From Lolium rigidum (Eukaryota; Streptophyta; Magnoliopsida; Poales; Poaceae), in contig NC_061508.1 of NCBI RefSeq assembly GCF_022539505.1, forward strand, positions 64,241,754 to 64,305,753: 64,000 nt of DNA, given 5' to 3'. The notes beneath the pieces are model-generated. The model worked only from the letters and a program-made list of their open reading frames with translations, was not told the origin of the DNA and did not search any database. Below, one piece after another: positions 32,198 to 42,378 of this stretch (position 1 is its first letter; the number at the start of each line of letters is the position of its first letter). The translations under genes and the position numbers were made by a program.

Positions 32198-33593
32198 TGA
32201 TGACCCACAAGTATAGGGGATCGCAACAGTCTTCGAGGGAAGTAAAACCCAATTTATTGATTCGACACAAGGGGAGCCAAAGAATAATTGTAAGCCTTAA
32301 CATCGGAGTTGTCAATTCAGCTGCACCTGGAAACAGACTTGCTCGCAATAGTTTATCAGTAGCAACAGTTTTATAGCAGTAGTAGTAGTGAAATATAAGC
32401 AACAGTGTAATAAAGACAGCAGTAGTGATTATAGTAAACAGCAGGATTAAAATACCGTAGGCATAGGGATGGATGAACGGGCGCTGCATAGATAAGATAA
32501 CTCATGTAATAATCAAGACTAGGCATTTGCAGATAATAATAAAACAGTATCCAAGTACTAAATAACCATAGGCATGTGTTCCATATATAGTCGTACGTGC
32601 TCACAATGAGAAACTTGCACAACATCTTTTGTCCTACCAGCCGGTGGCAGCCGGGTCTCTAGGGAAACTACAGGTAATTAAGGTACTCCTTTTAATAGAG
32701 TACCGGAGCAAAGCATTAACACTCCGTGAACACATGTGATCCTCATATCACAGCCTTCCCCTCCGGTTGTCCCAATTTCTGTCACTTTGGGGCCTCGGGT
32801 TCCGGACAACAATATGTGTATACAACTTGCAGGTAAGATCATAAAACAATGAATATCATCATGAATCAATAACATGTTCAGATCTGAAATCATTGCACTC
32901 GGGCCCTAAGTGACAAGCATTAAGCATAACAAGTCGCAACAATATCATAAAAGTACCAACAACGGATACTAGGCACCATGCCCTAACAATCTTATGGCTA
33001 TTACATGAACAATCTCATCCAATCCCTACCATCCCCTTCAGCCTACAGCGGGGATTTACTCACACATGGATGGGGCAAACATGGATGGTCGATGGAGAGG
33101 CGTCGGTGGCGATGATGGCGATGATCTCCTCGCAATTCCCCGTCCCGGCGGGGTGCCGGAACGGAGTTTCGATCCCGAAATAGGGTTTTCGATGGCGGCG
33201 GAGTTCTGGATGTCTTCTGGAAAATTGGTCGAACCCCCGTGCATTTTTAGGTCAAGGGCTTTAAGTAGTCCAGAGGGGAGCGCCGGGGGCTGGCCGAGGT
33301 GGCGTCCCCATGTGGCGGTGCGGCCATGGGCCCACCGTGCCGCCACGTGGTGTGCGCGCCTCGTGGCCCCCTCCCTCACGTCTTCTGGCTCCGTGGGTCT
33401 TCTGTAAAAATAGGCCCATTGCAAGTATTTCCGGGGATTTTCCTGAAAGTTGATTTTCTGCACAAAAATAAGACACCAGGGCAATTCTGCTGCAAACAGT
33501 GTTATTCCGTGTTAGTTGTATCCAAAATACACAAATTAGAGGCAAAACAATAGCAAAAGTGTTCGGGAAAGTAGATACGTTTTGGACGTATCA
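32198..33593 (-). repeat. 5' LTR of D
   Basis: 1396 bp, the same length as the 3' LTR, with matching termini and followed by the target duplication CCGCC at 33594-33598. Confidence 0.93.
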
Positions 33594-34880
33594 CCGCCCA
33601 CAACCACGCACGTCGAATCTTGTCAACGGCCTTCACAAGCCACACCGGCGGGGCGAAGACCGAGAAGAGGTAGGTCGGAAGCGCAGAAAGGACAGCCTTA
33701 AGGAGCACCAAGCGGCCGGCGTGCGAGAAAAGGTGAAGCTTCCATCGCGCTAGACGGCTCCCCAGCTTGTCGATTAGAGGCTGGAAGTCAATCCGCCGCG
33801 GGCGGCGGAACCGAGCGGCAGGCGCAGGTACCGGCAAGGGAAGGAGCCCGTGGCGGCTCCCAGCGGCGACGCAATGGCTGCAAGGTCAAGTCCCTAGCAG
33901 CGGATGCCGAAGACGGTGCTCTTGGCCAGATTCACGTGGAGGCCAGAGGCAGCGCCGAAGCGGAGGAGGATAGCGTGCACGTGCTCCATCTCAGCGCGCA
34001 TCGGATTTATAAAAACCGCGGCGTCATCCGCGTACAGGGAGCAGTGGAGCTTGGCCTTTCTGCCTCGCAGCGGGGAGAGGAACCCAGCGCCAGTGGCAAG
34101 GTCGAAGAGGCGGTGGAGGGGCTCGATCGCGAGGATGAAGAGGAGGGAGAGAGGGGGTCCTCCTGCCTAAGACCGCGGTGGTGGGTGAAGCGCGGCCCCA
34201 CCGCGCCGTTTAGGATGACACGGGACGATGAGGTCACGAGCATCATCGCGATCCAGTCGCACCAACGGGCGCTGAAACCCTGCGCGCGCAGCATGTCCAA
34301 GAGGTATGTCCAAGATACGGAGTCGAAGGCGCGCACGATGTCGAGCTTGAGGAAGACAAGGGGGAACCAGGCACGATGGAAGTGCCAGACGATCCCTTGC
34401 ACGTAAAGGAAGTTGTCCTGGATGGACCGGCCGTGGATGAACGCACTCTGCCCCACCGCGATCAGCTCGCCAATGCGTTTGGCCAGCAGGATAACCAGCA
34501 CCTTCATGAAGAGCTTGGCCACTCCATGCATCAGACTAATGGGACGGAAATCGGCGAGCGATGCAGGGTTGTAAATCTTCGGGATGAGGACGATGTGCGA
34601 GGAGTTGATGCAGGAGAGGCTAGAGCGGTTAGCGTTGTGGAGCTGCTGGAAGGCGAGCACAACGTTGGACTTAATGGTTTGCCAACACGCCTTGAAGAAA
34701 AGGGCGTTGAAACCGTCGGGCCCGAGTGCCTTGTCGCTAGGCATCTCAAGGAGGGCAGCAAGAATCTCCTCCTCGGAGAAGACTGCATCGAGGCAAGGTC
34801 AGCCACAGGCAGTCCAAGCTCCTCCCAATTGAGCTCCTCCCGCCCAAGCTCTAGCCCATGTCCCAGAACATCATGAATGC
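33594..34880 (-). pseudogene. LINE1 reverse transcriptase core, broken
   Basis: In minus-strand order: ALGPDGFNALFFKACW (34725-34680), IVLIPKIYNPASLADFRPIS (34595-34535), QSAFIHGRSIQDNFLYVQGI, VFLKLDIVRAFDSVSWTYLL (34350-34290) with the first catalytic Asp, and HHRGLRQEDPLSP (34180-34150). After a frameshift near 34150 the YADD catalytic box is seen at about 34045-34030, followed by ASGLHVNLAKSTVFGIRC. An in-frame TAG lies near 33898 and another frame change near 33850; the thumb region SRLARWKLHLFSHAGRLVLL follows, up to the D insertion. It is a non-LTR RT (RVT_1) without an endonuclease. Confidence 0.85.
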
Positions 34881-34894
34881 GTTCTTGCCAGCTA
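33594..34894 (-). mobile_element. LINE1, 5' half (split by element D)
   Basis: This continues LINE1 upstream of the D insertion. The 5' end is placed at about 34894, where LINE coding similarity stops; the boundary is approximate. Confidence 0.8.
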
Positions 34895-35187
34895 AAATTA
34901 TTTTACAAAATTTCTGTGGAAGTCTCATACTAATATAATATTAATCTATTTGGTAGCACCTTTATTACGGGCGAATGGAGTTGATAAACTGGTTGAGATT
35001 ATTAAGGTAAAAAACCTTTGTTACATTTGTTGGTTTTCTCCCCGACCTTTATTCTTCAATCTTCACAATGACATTGTACTCCAACCAGGGAAGATGTCAA
35101 CTGAATGAATCCAAACTTATGGAAAATGCCATGATATATTCACAAAGCCCTCACTTGCATCCGTTTCTCATCTTCCTCCAACATGGC
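34895..35187. other. intergenic, no feature recognised
   Basis: Short AT-rich sequence between LINE1 and the Harbinger-like element; no coding or RNA signal seen. Confidence 0.5.
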
Positions 35188-35190
35188 TTA

Positions 35191-35927
35191 GAGCATCTTT
35201 AGTCGCGTTCTCAAACCGTCCCACAAAGAAATTAGGGGTGTGCCAGTCAGAAAGCCATGCCTAGCCGCGCGTCCCAAAGGAATTTTCAGTCCGACACATT
35301 TGAATATCGTGGCCGACGCCCCTAGGTCATCCTTGGCACATAGGGAACGCCCTCGGCGCTCCGGATGGAAGACATGTCCCTCACCACGTAGGTAAAAGTA
35401 GGGTGTGTACCACCTGCCAGCGTCCCAACCGGTGCAGTTCGCGTGTGCCTCCCCTCCCGCCACCGCCCATTTTGACGAGGTAGTTCGCATGCGCATGTTT
35501 CCGTAGTGCGTCCCCCTCACCCAATCGCCCATTTCTCCGCTTGTTGTTTGCCAACTCGGCCCTGAACACGGAGGTACTCTGCGCGTACACCACCCACGCA
35601 AGGTGCTCAACCGTTTGATTGGTAGGCACTGCCACTTGTGGTTCTTGCTTCTCCCGCCGCCGTTGGTTTGACTAACAATTAATTTTGACTCGCATACCTG
35701 GACAGCCATTGATTTAAATAACAGATTTACTTGTGTGTTTAAATTGGTTGCATGTTCAAAAACAAGATATTGCAAAAAATAAAATTAAAAATTCTTCTTG
35801 GCAACGCGTTTGGGGGACCTAGCTAGGAAGGGCCCGCCCGTAAGGCTGCACCACGGGGCGTCATCCCCCAATCGACCGATCTGGCACTATGGTCAGACGT
35901 TGTTTGGAAACGCGACTTGAGATGCTC
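35191..35927. mobile_element. Harbinger-like non-autonomous DNA element, 737 bp
   Basis: The terminal inverted repeats are GAGCATCTTTAGTCGCGTT on the left and, read inwards from the right, GAGCATCTCAAGTCGCGTTT. The 3-bp duplication TTA flanks the element (35188-35190 and 35928-35930), as in PIF/Harbinger. The interior has no transposase frame; the ORFs on the minus strand are not recognisable. Confidence 0.75.
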
Positions 35928-36020
35928 TTAGTGTTGGTAGTTACATATTCTAAATTGTTTTTAGAACATATCTAAACTATGTTTGTATTAATATATTATC
36001 TCTCTGCTTCAAATAATATC

Positions 36021-37934
36021 TATGTTTGGAAAAAACGTATTCACTCTCTTATCCAAGAGGAATGGGTGATTGAAGGCCATGAGCAACTCAAATCTTACAT
36101 TACTAATTATTATAAAGATCTGTTTGGGCCTCCGGAGGAAAGCTCCTTTTCTCTTAATGAGGGCTTAACAGATGATATACCCTAAGTTTCTGCTGAAGAG
36201 AATGGCCTACTAACCGCACCTTATTCTGAGGAAGAGGTTCAGAAGGCAATTTTTCAGATGGAATGCAACAAAGCATCGGGTCCAGATGGTTTTCCAGCGG
36301 AGTTTTATCAAATTTTCTGGGATACAATCAAATCGGACCTTCTAGATTTGTTCAGTTCTCTACACACAAGACAACTAGAATTATTTCGTCTAAATTTTGG
36401 TGAAGTAATTTTGTTACCAAAGGTTAATGAGGCAGAAGGGATCCAACAATATAGACCTATCTGCCTTTTGAACGCCAGTTTCAAGATTTTCACGAAAGTG
36501 GCCACCATTAGACTTAATATGGTTGCGGATCATGTCGTCCAGCCATCACAAACTGCGTTCATGCAAGGAAGGAACATCCTTGACGGTGTGGCGGTTTTGC
36601 ATGAGACGGTTCATGAGATGCATACTAAGAAATTAAATGGGGTTATTTTAAAATTAGATTTTAAAAAGGCGTATGATAAAGTAAAGTGGTTTTTCTTACA
36701 GCAGACACTCAGGATGAAAGGTTTTGCTCCAGAGTGGCGGGCTCTAATTTATGATTTTGTGTATGGAGGTAGTGTGGCAATTTGGGTTAATGATGACACC
36801 GGCCACTATTTTCAAACACGAAAAGGGTTACGCCAAGGAGATCCGCTATCACTGATGTTGTTTAACATTGTAGCGGATATGTTGGCGATACTCATAGAGC
36901 GGGCCAAGTCCGATGGCCAAATTGAAGGTGTGATTCCTCATCTGGTTGATGGGGGTTTATCCATCCTTCAATATGCTGATGATACAATTCTATTTATGGA
37001 TCATGATCTCGAAAAGGCTCGTAATCTGAAATTAATTTTGGCAGCTTTCGAGCAGTTGTCGGGATTGAAAATCAATTTCCATAAAAGTGAATTGTTCTGT
37101 TTCGGTGATGCCCAAAATGATATGACTCTATATACAGAGTTGTTTGGTTGTGGGCAAGGCCAATTTCCTATTCGCTATTTGGGTATTCCGATTCATTATC
37201 GGAGACTGACGATTGCTGAATGGAAAATTGTCGAAGAAAGATTACAAAAACGCCTTAGTAGTTGGAAAGGTAAATTGTTGTCCCTGGGAGGAAGATTGAT
37301 ACTCATTAATTTGGTACTCACAAATATGGTACTGTATATGTTATCATTCTTTCTTCTGCCGAAAGGAATTCTGCATAAACTCGATTATTATCGATCCAGA
37401 TTCTTTTGGCAAGGGGATAGCGAGAAAAAGAAATACCGACTGGTGAAATGGAGTATAGTTTGTAGTCCCAAAGATCAAGGCGGACTTGGAGTTCACGACC
37501 TAGCGTTTAAGAATTCAGCTCTGCTGGGTAAATGACTTTTTAAGCTTCTTACCGAGGACGGGATATGGCAAACTATCCTTCGGAGAAAGTATATTGGCTC
37601 GAAAACGTTATCCCAAGTGGTTTGGAAACCTGGGGATTCTCATTTCTGGGCTGGTCTCATGGCGACAAAGAATGTTTTCTTTCGCCATGGTACTTTCTCG
37701 ATTAAGAATGGAGAACATATACGTTTCTTGGAAGATGTTTGGCTAGACAATGCTCCCTTATGTGAACAGTATCCTGCTCTGTATAGTATTGTTCGTCGCA
37801 AAGATGATACCATTGCCGCAGTAATGGCTACCTCACCCCCGAACGTGACGTTCAGACGAGTTTTGCTTGGACAAAGGCTATTGGCATGGAATGATCTAAT
37901 CCACCGGGCTGGGAGATATTCACCTATCGCCTGA
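36021..37934 (+). pseudogene. LINE2 reverse transcriptase, nearly intact: two nonsense codons
   Basis: One frame is open from 36021 to 37934 apart from TAA at 36183-36185 and TGA at 37533-37535. The stretch between them includes all core RT blocks: NKASGPDGFPAEFYQIFW (36265-36320), VILLPKVNEAEGIQQYRPIC, VILKLDFKKAYDKVKWFFLQ (first Asp, 36640-36700), KGLRQGDPLSLMLFNIVADM, and YADD at 36972-36983. The thumb follows (LSSWKGKLLSLGGRLILINL, 37250-37310). Both stops are explained by single C-to-T or G-to-A changes (Gln to TAA, Trp to TGA). A frameshift near 37915 leads into the next part. It is plus-strand, the only LINE here in that orientation. Confidence 0.85.
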
Positions 37935-38570
37935 ACCGGACGAATTTAGATGGAATCTCCATGTAGATGGTACTTTCTCAGTCAAATCGTTATGCAATAC
38001 AATCCTTCATTCTGATACACCAGTTGATAATAATAAGAAAATCTGGAAGATGAAGGTACCATTAAAAATTAATTTTTTTGGATGGTACATTCGTCGAGGA
38101 GTTATTCTTACTAAAGATAATCTTGTTAAGCGGAATTGGCACGGAAGTTCAAGGTGTGTTTTCTGTCATCATGATGAAACTATTAAACACCTGTTTTCCA
38201 GCGCCATTTTGCGAGATCTATATGGTCAGTCATCCAAGTAGCGTCTACCCTGTATCCTCCGACTAGTGTGGCCAATGTCTTTGGCAACTGGCTTCAAGGT
38301 GTCGATTCAAGGTTTAATTTGCTTCTTAGGGTGGGGGCGCTTGCAGTTATCTGGGTGCTGTGCCTAAGTAGAAATGAAAGATTTTTAATGATAAAAATTG
38401 TTCTTTGTTGCAGGTCATCTACAGATGTACAGGTATTCTCTATTCGTGGTTACCTCTTCAGCGGATGGAGAACCGAGACCTATTTACGGAGGTCTGTACA
38501 CATTTGGAGGCTACGGCGAGGGATACTTTTTCCCTACATGGGTGGCAGCATAGTCTACGGATTGTAGCAC
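37935..38570 (+). pseudogene. LINE2 C-terminal zf-RVT domain
   Basis: After a frameshift the coding signal continues as [20 protein letters not shown] and KMKVPLKINFFGWYIRRGVI, then the Cys/His block CVFCHHDETIKHLF (about 38155-38195). The tail degenerates over the last 300 bp. Confidence 0.7.
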
Positions 38571-38990
38571 CACCCTCATCTTAGGCGTTATATGATTCAT
38601 CGTTTCGATATGTATTTCGCCTAGTTTTATATACTTTGAATTCAGACACTTGAACGGCTGTGTGCATCCTGGTTATGCAGAGGCTGGATGTAATTGCTTT
38701 CCAAAAGTAATAAAGCATTCTTTATCGAAAAAATAATATCTTGTTCATAATTAGTTGCTACTTACTTACTCACTTTCTTTATTTCCATTTTAAAAATATG
38801 ACTCTTATCAGGCCAAGTATAAGTCCTTGCCTTCCTTTTTATGTGTTCTTTGTGTACCACATGTGCTCATGATCTTGTTGCAAACTTAGAAGAGGAATCG
38901 AAGGCATATCGTATTTTTCTGGGACATATATACTTCTCGATGCATTGATTTAATCAAAGTAATGACGTTTTTCTGTTGCCTGCTCCATGG

Positions 38991-39084
38991 AGCTGCAGCA
39001 TTACTAGATGTTGATTCAGGTGACAATGTCAAGTTGTGGTGGCCTCAACATGTTACTTTGGAGCCGGTCGGCGACCTCTCTGGT
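38991..39084 (+). other. possible exon fragment of a host gene
   Basis: A frame reading LHGAAALLDVDSGDNVKLWW then PQHVTLEPVGDLSG is preceded by a pyrimidine-rich tract with TGCAG and followed by GGTGAGTAT, a good splice donor. The composition is like a real protein and unlike the flanking AT-rich DNA. I do not recognise the family, and no neighbouring exon is evident, so it may be a captured or orphaned exon. Confidence is low. Confidence 0.25.
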
Positions 39085-39862
39085 GAGTATATTAGTGCCT
39101 ATACGTCCATGAGTACAACATAGTGTTTCTGATAAACTGATGTTGGAAAGTAATTCCTGAACAAGGCATATGTTCTGAATTTTTAGGGGCTTCACAAAAT
39201 TCTTGTGTTTCGAGCAGTATTTTGTGGTTTTAACTATCTGTGTGAAGCATTGATAAAGAATCTTCTGGCGTTTTATTCATATTTGATATTATAAATGCTC
39301 TATAATAGGCTGTACCAGAAGACTGCAAAAAGTCCCTAATTGTACTTACATTATTAGAAAAAAATAGATTGTCTATTTTACATCTATACAGAAATATAAA
39401 TAATCATAAGTTGTTGTATTTTCCTCTGCCCCAAATTAATTGGCTCGGATTTGTCTAGATTTCGGTTTTTGTGAACTCATGTCGATTGATCTAGATTAGT
39501 GTGTAGAGGTAGTTACAATGATTCCACTATGGATTCACTACTCCAATGCAGGTAGTAATCACTCATTACAGTTCCAAAACATTTCTTTGATCGAAGAGGA
39601 AGCAAACCGCATGTGTATTCAACATGATTCAAACAGTTCCCTTAGCAAAATTAGAGGGTTATTGCATTTGATTTAATGCAGTTGCAAGAAGACAGTCCGC
39701 TTAAGATGCGCAATTGATTATCTTTATATGACCATAGGAACAAAATTTGCACATATGTGTAAGGGAAACTAAGATCATAGGAACAAAATTTGAACAATTC
39801 ATGCTTCTTATCTATTCCTCCCCACCTACACCTGCTAGACATCTAGCTAAGGGAAACTAAGA
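39085..39862. other. intergenic AT-rich sequence
   Basis: No supported gene. A short stretch around 39424-39490 weakly resembles a degraded Stowaway end. Confidence 0.4.
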
Positions 39863-41931
39863 TCAGGGGCTCCAACCAAGTTCCCGACTCGTAAAATCAG
39901 TCGTCCGGCCTTTATTGAGGTAGACTAAGGTAGAACCATGGCCTGAACCATCGCCAGCAGGAGAAAAACCTGAAGCACTCGGAGAATGGCGGCCGGGGTG
40001 CATCGGTGTGCCCTCGCGTGACGAACCAGGAGAGGGTTGGTTCCGCGAACTTCCCGTGCCTTTGATATTTGACAAGAGTTAGCATCTTAGACATGTGAAA
40101 GGAAAGCGGTGACAACTAGTTAGACATAGAACTTACCGGAGTCCGTGCGTAGTATGTGGCTGGAAAGCTTCCCTCGATGGGCACAGTTGAGTCGGCCCCG
40201 GCCTAGGTGGCTCCTCTTCCGGAAGTGGGATCCTCTCTCCAGTCAAGAAAAACGTCCTGAGCGCCTGCAAGATAGTAGAGATGTCAAGCAATGCAGAAAT
40301 AAAATAAAGGGGACTTGTCATGTCTTTGAACCATAAAAGATTGGAACTTACACGACTCGTGATCTCCTGGTACTCTTTCCAAGCCGCTCTCTTAAGGTCC
40401 CAGTCGGCTACAACCGTCAAATACTTCTCATAAGCAGCCACATAGACGGCCTCAAAGTTAGCCTACAATTTCCAAGAAAAGGAGTCTCGTCAATTTAGCC
40501 ATTCAGGAATGAATGTTGGACCGAAGATGAAAATGAGAAAACTTACATCGGTACAACCGTGTCGAGGAGGCGTGATCGGTGGGTCGCCGGCGGTGAGGGT
40601 AGACTTGATCTGCGTAAGGGTCTTTTGCGGCTTGATCACCCCACTAAGAATCTTCGTACGACCATGCTCCGAACCGTGCCCCGCCACCATAATCGCCGTC
40701 AAGTCGGTATGCTCCTGAATAGGATCATCCACCTCCGGATGAAGACCCTTGAACGCCGAGCAGTAGTTGTCCAACTCCGTTTCGGCATAGCCGAAGTATT
40801 CGGGCAGCGAGGGCCGAGGCTGGCTCAGACCAGGCTGCTTCAGCTTCATCTTCTGCCACCCTCCCACCTCGGTGAGAGGCTCCCTGAGTTCCGCCTCCTG
40901 CACAACAAAGAAATGTTATGTGTATCAAGTAGTAATATGAGGGAAAAATAAATGCAAGTTGCTCCATGTATATATGTACCTTGTGCTCCCTGTAGCGCTC
41001 AGCGCTGCGGCTTCCCGCACTATGTGTTCCTCCGGTGCCACGGTTTGCCTTGTTGCGTTCGCTCTTGGCGTTGAAGTCAGCGTCTTCGCCAACCCACCTC
41101 GCTACCAACGCCTCAAATGCGTCTTCCTTATTTTTGCACCACAGGGGCATAACCTGAAAAATCAAAACCCATTTGAAGAAACACATAATGCAATCCCAAC
41201 TATGCAGCAATATAGAATCTCATTGACAATTTACTTACCTTCATGTAATCATCCTTCGTCAGTTGAGTATCGTCCCTGATATTGTCATCCTTCTTGACCC
41301 TCATGCCATGCTCAGCCTTGAAGTGCCCAATGCAGGTATGCTTCTGATTGTACCACTGCTACCGTGTCAACCTCTGACAAGCCCTAGTCAGTACCGCCTT
41401 CGCATGCTCAACCATATCATCTGTCACCTTATAATGGGTCTGCAATCATGCATAAAAATAATTGTGAGAGAGGCATGAGTTAGCATAGTGGGGTCATCAA
41501 CTATGAAGTAAACTCGAGAAGCATGCTTTACCCAAAACTTGGTGTACACGGCGTCAGAAGCTTTCCCAAAGCCCGGGCAGTTTGCTGCCTCATAGTCCAC
41601 CCAAGTCTCGGCTAGCTTCTTCTCGCCGTCGGGGACCGGAGTGTAAAAGCCCGACCAATACATCCTAATAAGAGCTCCAAGCATGCTCGACGGCCGGCGA
41701 ACCCCTTGTCATATGTTCAATTGCTACACAATAATCAAAACATTAGTATGCCAATCAGATATGCACAATAATCAAAACATTAGTACATACCAAAATGAAT
41801 CTACATGTTCAATATTAAACTTGCTCTTTGTCGTTCGGGATGATGAGGGCTTTCGCTTCATGGCTAGTAGGCTCCCTCCTCTCATCAGGGACTTGCGCTT
41901 CACCACGAATGCGCAACTTCTTCGGCGCCAT
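39863..41931 (-). pseudogene. second CACTA-type transposase-associated gene, multi-exon, isolated copy
   Basis: The minus-strand ATG at 41931 opens MAPKKLRIRGEAQVPDERRE. Separated conserved blocks follow: MLGALIRMYWSGFYTPVPDG and ETWVDYEAANCPGFGKASDA (41684-41550), MPLWCKNKEDAFEALVARWV with DADFNAKSERNKANRGTGG (41150-41020), a Pro/Ser-rich block EYFGYAETELDNYCSAFKGL (40810-40730), HTDLTAIMVAGHGSEHGRTK (40715-40655), VAAYEKYLTVVADWDLKRAA (40440-40380), and a Ser/Gly-rich C-terminus ending at 39863. Pieces are separated by intron-like intervals with splice-like borders, as in the plant transposase family (Ptta/En/Spm). No TNP2 is found beside it; an in-frame stop near 41360 suggests decay. Element E interrupts the sequence just upstream of its start. 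Confidence 0.65.
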
Positions 41932-41965
41932 CTCCCTCTCTGCCTCCTCATCCTGCCTCTCCACC

Positions 41966-42352
41966 TGACATAGGCATCCCTGATGGGCCTGCCGAATAAG
42001 GTACCCGGGAATAACTGAAGGCCCACGACCCGAAGTTTATGAAGCTCGGAAGCCCAATAAGCATCGATATGGAAAATAGAGATAGATTAGGAATAATAGA
42101 CTTGTATGATTACGGGAAGGACACAAATAAGTCTCCCGGACTTTGTAACTTGTACGATACGAAAACATCGGCTCCACCTCCTATATAAAGGGGATCCGAG
42201 GGAGAAAGAAAGGATCGAATCATTGTCAACACAAACCGTAGTTCTTAAGTCAAGCACCTTTTCGGCTGAAACCTTCGAGATCTACTTGCCCTCTACTTTC
42301 CGTGAAACCCTAGTATACAACTTGTAGGCATTGACGAGTTAATACCTTGTCA
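41966..42352 (+). repeat. 5' LTR of E
   Basis: Starts TGACA and ends TGTCA, perfect 5-bp inverted termini, with a TATATAAA box inside. There is no second copy in the window to confirm the left border. Confidence 0.7.
42181..42191 (+). promoter_or_regulatory. TATA box of E LTR
   Basis: CTATATAAAGG lies about 170 bp before the LTR end, followed by a leader ending in the PBS. Confidence 0.6.
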
Positions 42353-42353
42353 A

Positions 42354-42370
42354 TTGGCGCCGTCTGTGGG
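42354..42370 (+). promoter_or_regulatory. primer binding site of E
   Basis: TTGGCGCCGTCTGTGGG starts two bases after the LTR; this differs from the tRNA-Asp-like site of the A, B and D families. Confidence 0.75.
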
Positions 42371-42378
42371 TGGTCTCG

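Larger units (their letters stand above)
19395..33593 (-). mobile_element. LTR retrotransposon D, complete, Athila-like Gypsy, contains nested B1
   Basis: Two 1396-bp LTRs (32198-33593 as 5', 19395-20790 as 3') face the same way on the minus strand, and a perfect 5-bp duplication CCGCC flanks them (19390-19394 and 33594-33598). The PBS TGGCGCCGTTGCCGGGGA follows the 5' LTR. In minus-strand order the interior has gag (32110-30812), a protease (30590-29554), about 0.7 kb of non-coding DNA, nested element B1 (28760-24084), a large ORF with Athila-type character (24025-22878) and 2 kb of non-coding DNA. No reverse transcriptase, RNase H or integrase is found, so it is non-autonomous. Length without B1 is about 9.5 kb. 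It split LINE1. Confidence 0.95.
36021..38730 (+). mobile_element. LINE2, 5'-truncated non-LTR retrotransposon
   Basis: The body lies between AAATAATATC at 36011-36020 and the same 10 bases at 38731-38740 (extendable to about 15 with a one-base gap: CTATGTT / CTTGTT). It carries an RT and a zf-RVT domain and ends in AATAAAGCATTC...GAAAAA, a short A-rich tail. The endonuclease ORF is absent, so it was truncated at insertion. Confidence 0.8.

Noticed and set aside
18186..34925. Target duplication of LINE1 (TACAAA-like sequence at both ends)
   Set aside because: Only about six bases agree and the 5' border is uncertain; not better than chance in AT-rich DNA.
35188..35775. 195-codon minus-strand ORF in the Harbinger-like element
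   Set aside because: No transposase motif (no DDE or Myb-like domain); the element is short and appears non-coding.
39424..39490. Degraded Stowaway-like end (CCCCAAATTAATTGGCTC)
   Set aside because: Only one weak end is visible, with no opposite terminal repeat or TA duplication that I could confirm.
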